Source: Megaleporinus macrocephalus
Lineage: Eukaryota; Chordata; Actinopteri; Characiformes; Anostomidae
DNA: 64,000 bases
Assembly: GCA_021613375.1 (NCBI GenBank)
Contig: CM038702.1
Coordinates: 25,050,349-25,114,348, forward strand
Direction of reading: 5' to 3'
The notes under the pieces are model-generated. The model was given only the letters and a program-made list of their open reading frames with translations. It was not told the origin of the DNA and did no database searches. The stretch's first letter is position 1. Every line of letters starts with the position of its first letter. The position numbers and the translations under genes were made by a program. Positions 36,501-64,000 of this stretch are shown here, piece after piece.

Positions 36501-37697
36501 GCACACTAAGGAAACAAAATGAGCTGTTCTTTCATTATAAGCCACCACGACGGTTTTAATATTTCCCATTACGTCCAGAAGTATAATTTTAGTAACACGT
36601 TTTTGATGTTTTCAGGGTAAACTTAGTAGAACTTATTAGTGTAAAAATTACCGTAATAAAAGTGGGATTTTAATCTCAAACGGCTCCCTACTTTCTACAT
36701 AGTGCACCAAACAGGTGAAGAAACTGAGGCTTCTCAGCACTTAATCCTAGTTAGCGAGCCAAATATAAAGAACTTTATATTACACATAGTATACACCATT
36801 TAAATGTAGCTGCTCTCATTTCATGACCTACATAGTGCACTACATAGGGAGTACGGAGCAATTTGAGATGCAGCCCATCTTCTTTGATATTGTCGTTACT
36901 GCATTCGTGTGAAAAAACAAGATAAACGTCTAAGAGATGTATGAAAATGTTTATTAAAGGAGCAGTATGTAAAATGTGCAGAGGGGTCTATTAACAGAAA
37001 TGGAAGAGTATACAAATACCATGTTCTCATTAGAGTTATAACTACAAAAAGCTTATCGTTAAGATTTATCCCTTCAAACCTACATAGGAGCGGGTCATCT
37101 TTCAGCAGAAGCCATTAAGTAGAACAGCAACGTTGCTACATAGTCCAGAACAGACAAACCACACAATCACTCTAAGAAGTGCCTTTCATATTTTGCGTTT
37201 TTTACATAAGTGGCAGCTTTTGAGGCTGAAGACAAGAAAAAAAGGAAGAATTCTTTTCAAACTGTCCTACAGTGGTGCTTTAGATAAAGACCATCTTATG
37301 ATTTTTTTTACTATGATTTTAAAAATTAAAATTTTCCCCAAAAAAAAAAATAGATAAAAATTTTTGTTTGAAAATCTCATCCAATTAACAGAAGATGAGA
37401 AATGGCTGTTTGTTGTGGCAATCATAGCTACATGTGATAAAATACTTCACAACCCAAGACTGAATAATCATCTCAACTAATTTCTGGTGCTCCCTTTGCT
37501 AACGCAATAAGCAGGTGTATGGTCCTCTTCCTAAACTCAAATTCTTTACAATCTTTAAACTTACATGAACACTACTGATATTCCAAGCCCCGCACAGGCC
37601 TCTTAATGGCAGATAAAATGGCAGGCATGTAGCGCACCCAGTGTCAGGTTTGCTTCCACAAGGACATCCAAAAGGTTTTTATACAACAGGACAAATC
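36501..37697. other. Gap between nup107 and slc35e3
   Basis: Nothing coding is visible. Repeated phrases such as CATAGTGCAC occur at 36,700-36,860 and resemble dispersed fish repeats, but no element edge was found. Confidence 0.45.
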
Positions 37698-37703
37698 TTT
37701 ATT
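37698..37703 (-). terminator. nup107: nup107 polyadenylation signal
   Basis: AATAAA on the minus strand, 72 nt past the stop codon, followed by a GT-rich stretch (TGTTGTAT and GATGTCCTTGTGG). Short 3' UTR and canonical hexamer make this a good candidate. Confidence 0.7.
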
Positions 37704-37774
37704 GAAATACAAAATAGAAAACATCTCAGATTCAGTTTTTTAAACATCATTAGAAGGACACAAAGCCATGGTGT

Positions 37775-59765
<21,991 letters not shown>

Positions 59766-59885
59766 TTTGAACTCGTGCGGCAGAGTTTGCGCCTTCGTCG
59801 TTGCGTTTCTTCGCCGCCTTTACGCGAAGCCGCTTCCGCTCACTGGTGCCCTCAGCGGCGACAGCGGGAAACACCCGCCAGCACA
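59766..59885 (-). promoter_or_regulatory. nup107: nup107 CpG-rich promoter region
   Basis: CpG-rich sequence lies directly upstream of the start codon, with a minus-strand GAGCGGAAGCGGC (ETS-type GGAA core) at about 59,829-59,841. No TATA box is apparent, as expected for a housekeeping gene. The TSS is not visible. Confidence 0.5.
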
Positions 59886-61339
59886 TCATCATTACTGTAC
59901 AAAGCAGATAATTTTCATTTATTACATTTTAAACGCATAAAAATAAAGATAATCATTCATACAGCACGGAGGCAGAATCCACATAATACTTGACCAGACA
60001 ACCAGATTTACATTTGATAAAAAAGGAAGAAAACAAGCATTTTTACCAACAGCGCTCACAGTCTTTATCAATAGGATGAAATATTATGGCAGCTGCTTTT
60101 CTCTAGGTTCTACAATATAGAGAATATTCAGAAATGAGAGCTCAAATTCGACGAGCAGGTACATCTGACAGTAGAGGGCGCTCGCCTGTTCAAAATGAAT
60201 GGTGCTGTGACGCTACGTGCAAAACTGTGATTTGCATATAGTGTAGTAGCAGAAAGCGCCCTGATGCCCTCAGCCTGGGTAGATGTAGAAAAGCAGAGAG
60301 AGGCAGGTGAGTTTTTAATGTACTGTAAGATCATTAACATAGCGGTGTAGCTCTGGTCAGTCTCGTGCACTGAGGAGTATTTAACGCATGTGCTCCAGCA
60401 TTGGGCAGTCACGTATTTGGTGGGGTGGGATGAATGAGAATGAGGCAGTGATCCTCTAAATCTGGCTGTAGATGCAAGAGTCTGTCCAGATCAGGCGCAG
60501 TTCACCTGTGCTGTACATCTATCTTAACTGATTCAGCTTCACACGGATCATTAGGTACTGTAATGATGTCACTCAGCTGCAAGGGAGCACTGAGTTGGGC
60601 TGCAAGACTGCAGCAGAGGAACAATGTGCTACATAAAATCAAACACATTACATGCTGTGATTTCTTTTTTTGCACCTGAGTCACACCTTTAGCTGCAAAA
60701 AGCCATCTGGAGCTCAATCAGCTTTAATGAGTTTGCATTCTTGCCCAGTTCCTGAAATAGCACTTAACCTCCAAAAGCCCATTTTCAGCTTTCCTGAAAT
60801 TATACCTTTAAAGGAGAACTCCACTCATTCTTCAAAACATTCTACATAATTTAAAGATTGAGATGTGAACATCTTGTCAGTAGATTGATGTGACATGCGA
60901 AACTTGCCGAGTCAGGATCGTTCACGGTGGTGGTGAGAGAACCAGACCCGAGCAAAATCACTCTTCAAGTTCTCTCTCAGAAAGTTACAGCATGAAGTTG
61001 TTAGGTAGCCTATATGCTGCCTGATGACTGTCCTCCCGTCCTGCTGAACGCTGTTGGAGGACTGTACATCAGGGCCTTTTCTTCACCTATCACCAGCCAG
61101 CTCTCCTGTTCATTTGTGCAAACTGCAACACTCTCAGTTACATCACTCTGCCTCTGTGCCACTGTGCTGATGCACCAGCATTGAGATAGGATGGAACTGT
61201 TTCAGTTCTCTCCCACTTTTCATAAAGACTCAGTCAGAGCCTCTGCCTGTGTAGTTTGTAACATTTTGCCATCCAGACTTCAAACCGAGATTCTCTTAGC
61301 TTTTCTTTGGTATTTAGTTTATTAAATTGTAAATAATCT
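59886..61339. other. Upstream intergenic DNA
   Basis: No exon is recognised; rap1b, the human upstream neighbour of NUP107, is not seen. A CTCF-like core (CAGTAGAGGGCGC, plus) lies at 60,169-60,181. The part around 60,900-61,260 looks like a decayed dispersed repeat, without visible ends. Confidence 0.4.
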
Positions 61340-61520
61340 TTGACCAAAGGAGGATGGGTCTCCCCTTAAGGGGTTTTGGTTTCTCCCAAGGTTTTTTCCT
61401 CCAGTCTGAGGGAGTTTTTCTTGCCACTGCTGCCTCTGGCTTGCTCACTGGGGGATATACATGTTGTAACTGTTGTTGTAAAAAGCGCTACACAAAAAAC
61501 TTGAACTGAATTTAATTGAA
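61340..61520 (+). mobile_element. Fish retroelement tail (copy 2)
   Basis: GACCAAAGGAGGATGGGTCT, GGGAGTTTTTCTTGCCACTG and TCTGGCTTGCTCACTGGGGG repeat the motif order of 2743-2885. This copy also has the ending GTAAAAAGCGCTACAC followed by an AACTTGAACTGAATTTAATT-type tail, typical of the 3' end of a retroposed element. Confidence 0.6.
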
Positions 61521-61866
61521 TATATGACAATTTTTTTTTTGATACAGTTTTGGCTTAAAATGTATTTTAATCCATTTCTTTCAATGAAAGAACAACTAAT
61601 TCAGGATGTAGATGTACATGAAGGGTGTCGTAAGGCCAAATAGTCCCCAAAGAAAACCGCTCTGAATGGCACTGTTTACATCTTAGAAACTGAATTATTC
61701 CAAAAGTTGGTATTTCCCCCTAACACCCAGCTTGTTTGCTAGTCCACACCAGAGTGTATTTTTTGTGACGTCTCTCTTGTTTGGTTTAGTTTTGTTTTGG
61801 TTTAGATGTTCTTTGATTGGTCACCCATACAGAAATCTGATATAAGGCAATATACAGATTTTAAAT

Positions 61867-62111
61867 ATATTGTTGCTGTCCAATGAAAAACGTGTATTTT
61901 CAAAATGGCTATTTTACAGGCAAGGCCAAAACCTTCTTTACTTTCTATGTAAGTAAAAGGAACCAGACTTTTTACAGACTGTGTTGGAGCATTTCTATTG
62001 GTCCATTAAGCACGACATTTTTACACAGTGTAAACAGCAGATTAACTGGTGCAGAAAAATAAAAATTGCCAAAAATGGACATATATGGTTTTCTTTAGAT
62101 AGCAACAATAT
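61867..62111. mobile_element. Inverted-repeat element, family A copy 5
   Basis: Left end ATATTGTTGCTGTCCAATGA, right end TTCTTTAGATAGCAACAATA(T). The interior has GGAGCATTTCTATTGGTCCA, the same orientation as copy 2. 245 bp, non-coding. Confidence 0.65.
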
Positions 62112-62136
62112 GACCCATTAAAGCATATAGAGATTA

Positions 62137-62384
62137 ATATTTCATCACTGTCCAAAGAAAAGCATGTATGTCCATTTTTTGTCAGTTTGCAGTCATCTTT
62201 ATCACTTAACTCTTTACATGATGTGCAAGTTTCATAATAAGTGTACCAATAGAAATGACCTGAATCACTTCTAACAAAACCTCTTTAACTTAATTTTAAC
62301 TTTCATTGAAAGTAAAGGATGTTTTTTGTAAGATACTATTTTGGAGATACTTATTTTTTATTGGACAGCGACATTTTGTTATAT
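62137..62384. mobile_element. Inverted-repeat element, family A copy 6
   Basis: Left end with TTCATCACTGTCCAAAGAAA, right end TTATTGGACAGCGACATTTT. The interior GTGTACCAATAGAAATGACC is the reverse complement type of copy 5, so copies 5 and 6 face opposite ways only 25 bp apart. Confidence 0.65.
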
Positions 62385-62935
62385 ATGGACGTATATGTGG
62401 CACATTTGTTAAGTTATCTGAAATTGGGAGATTTATTTTACAACATTTACATACATATACATATGTGTGACACGTATATACAGTATGTAAGGGAGTAAAA
62501 TTGTTGTTTCACATAATGAGAAACACCCTCACGGAAAGTTATTACATGAAATCGTTACAAACAGTAACAATGACAGAGATGTTTGTTTTGAGATGATGGT
62601 TTGGTGTAAAAGATCATTTTTAGAATCTACTCATTGCAGAGAGGTGTGTGCACTCTGCCTAAACGAAATTCAGACAAAGTTTTACTTACGTTTGAAGTTA
62701 AAACACTGAATATTTTTATGGTGTGAAAAGTGTTAGAAAGAACACATGCAGTGACCGCCCCCTGACACGATACCCTAAAAAAACAAATAAATCTTAGAGC
62801 TGAATTTTACTATCCTGTAAACAATTAGTTCTACTGACTGACAGTGTGTCAGCACTCACAGATATATTAAGTTGGATATGTGGTTCCTGAGAAATACAAT
62901 TCAGTCAGTCCCACTTTTCTTTTTCTCCTTTGACA

Positions 62936-63021
62936 TTTCCAGCATTTGGAAGTGGCTTTTATCAAATGAATGCGAGATATGTGAAGTTTACACAAGTTTT
63001 TTTATTGGACAGCGACGATAT
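62936..63021. mobile_element. Inverted-repeat element, family A copy 7 (one end)
   Basis: Only the right end remains, finishing TTTTATTGGACAGCGACGAT(AT). The body is not recognisable. Confidence 0.4.
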
Positions 63022-63282
63022 CCTGCTTAAGGACTCTTTTTGATATAGCATGGTGTTCTAGCTCAAGCAGTCAACTGAAGTGAGCAGAGTTAACCACTAC
63101 ACTACAGCAGCCCACCATAGTTCCGTACAGATATTCAGTTGTTAAGAAAGGCTGGTTGACTTGTGATAGTCATGCATAATGGAGTATGACTTATAATGTA
63201 GAAATATCAAACATCACATGACCTCACATTTATATATCCTGCATTAAATGACACAATAGTATACTTTGTTTATTGATTATTG

Positions 63283-63450
63283 GGGATTGGTGTTAGTATA
63301 GTGGCTAACACTGCTACCGACCCCATGGCAGTTTACTCATTTGATTAACTGCTACACCATTAAGATGCCTAGCACTACATCTGCTTACCTCTGTAACATG
63401 ACCGACCTGTACGTCACTCTGGATTAAAGCATTTGCCCAAAATTATGTCA
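63283..63450 (+). mobile_element. tRNA-derived SINE remnant
   Basis: The 5' part GGTGTTAGTATAGTGGCTAA resembles an RNA polymerase III A box region of a tRNA-derived SINE head, and the 3' part ACGTCACTCTGGATTAAAGC matches the familiar fish tail GTCGCTCTGGATAAGAGC with changes. The B box is not clear, so the copy is old. Family not assigned. Confidence 0.55.
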
Positions 63451-64000
63451 CTAGAACAGGAAAAAATAGCTATGAATTAGAGTTTTTTTAATTTTACCAC
63501 AACAAATATTCTTATGTTAGCTCAACTGAATGTTTGTTTCAGTGCACAGATTGTCCACCAACATTAAACCCTGCACACTGTTGATTTTGATTGGTCCATG
63601 GCAATCATGTAAATGGCCTAAAGGAAGAAAAGAACATGTTTAACCTTAATGAAAAATTATATAACATAACACAACCCATTTTTACTTATAAGCAAAACTA
63701 GGCAGGATCGTAACACAGATGCGAGGTACATACTCTGCACATGCACATAAATGAAGTTAGAAACTACAGAGAAAACCTGATTCTGAGTTATGAAAGTAGC
63801 TTACCTGTGTAGAGTATTTACAGTATTAAAGTACATAGTAAAGTACAGTAATAAGCTTCTACAGTTGACTCATTCAGTGGTAGATTAGGAAAGAATTGCT
63901 GTGGTGAGTTTTGTATGGGGGAACAAAATGCTGCTTTAAGAGCTAACAGGTCGATAAGCACCAGTAAATGATCCAGTGTTGAACATAGTGCGCAGCACTG
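63451..64000. other. Non-coding, nothing recognised
   Basis: No exon, RNA gene or repeat is recognisable in the last 550 bp. Confidence 0.4.

Noticed and set aside
60000..64000. Exons of rap1b upstream of nup107
   Set aside because: No GTPase motif (such as GSGGVGKSALTV) was seen; only repeats and non-coding DNA are visible.

Overview
This window is vertebrate nuclear DNA, almost certainly from a ray-finned (teleost) fish. Three multi-exon genes with canonical GT-AG introns lie on the minus strand: nup107, slc35e3 and mdm2. Their order and shared orientation match human 12q15 (NUP107-SLC35E3-MDM2). The repeats are typical of fish: fragments of Tc1/mariner and LINE elements, tRNA-derived SINE remnants, inverted-repeat elements and very long CA, GA and TAA microsatellites. 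Several dispersed families look like those of otophysan fishes (tetras, catfishes and relatives), but that placement is an inference.

Layout. 1-16,056: gene-poor DNA with a possible conserved non-coding element (about 480-790), several decayed mobile elements, a likely solo LTR with a 5-bp target duplication (8031-8487), a perfect 35-bp inverted repeat (9973/10385) and, towards the right, the mdm2 3' UTR. 16,057-23,560: mdm2, with ten coding exons reconstructed in frame (482 aa), a p53-responsive P2-type promoter at about 21.94-22.12 kb, and a GC-rich upstream promoter region. 23,560-30,382: intergenic, with repeats and probably the slc35e3 3' UTR. 30,383-36,500: slc35e3, five exons (310 aa), with a CpG-rich promoter carrying a consensus CRE. 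37,698-59,880: nup107, twenty-six coding exons (913 aa), with a clear polyadenylation signal close to the stop codon. 59,880-64,000: upstream intergenic DNA holding LINE and SINE tails and an inverted pair of one inverted-repeat element family.

All three reading frames close exactly: exon phases match at every junction and total lengths are multiples of three. The genes are independent: Mdm2 is the E3 ligase and inhibitor of p53, Slc35e3 is an orphan member of the drug/metabolite transporter family, and Nup107 is a scaffold of the nuclear pore Y-complex. No plus-strand protein-coding gene is supported. The human neighbours CPM and RAP1B were looked for and not seen.

No wholly new biological system was found. 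The observations most worth a second look are the 88-unit CT tract that serves as the polypyrimidine tract of one nup107 intron, CA tracts directly beside two other nup107 splice donors, the three-site p53 element plus TATA box of mdm2, the variant Mdm2 C-terminal tail and Mdmx-like pocket residues, and a ~250-bp inverted-repeat element family present seven times.
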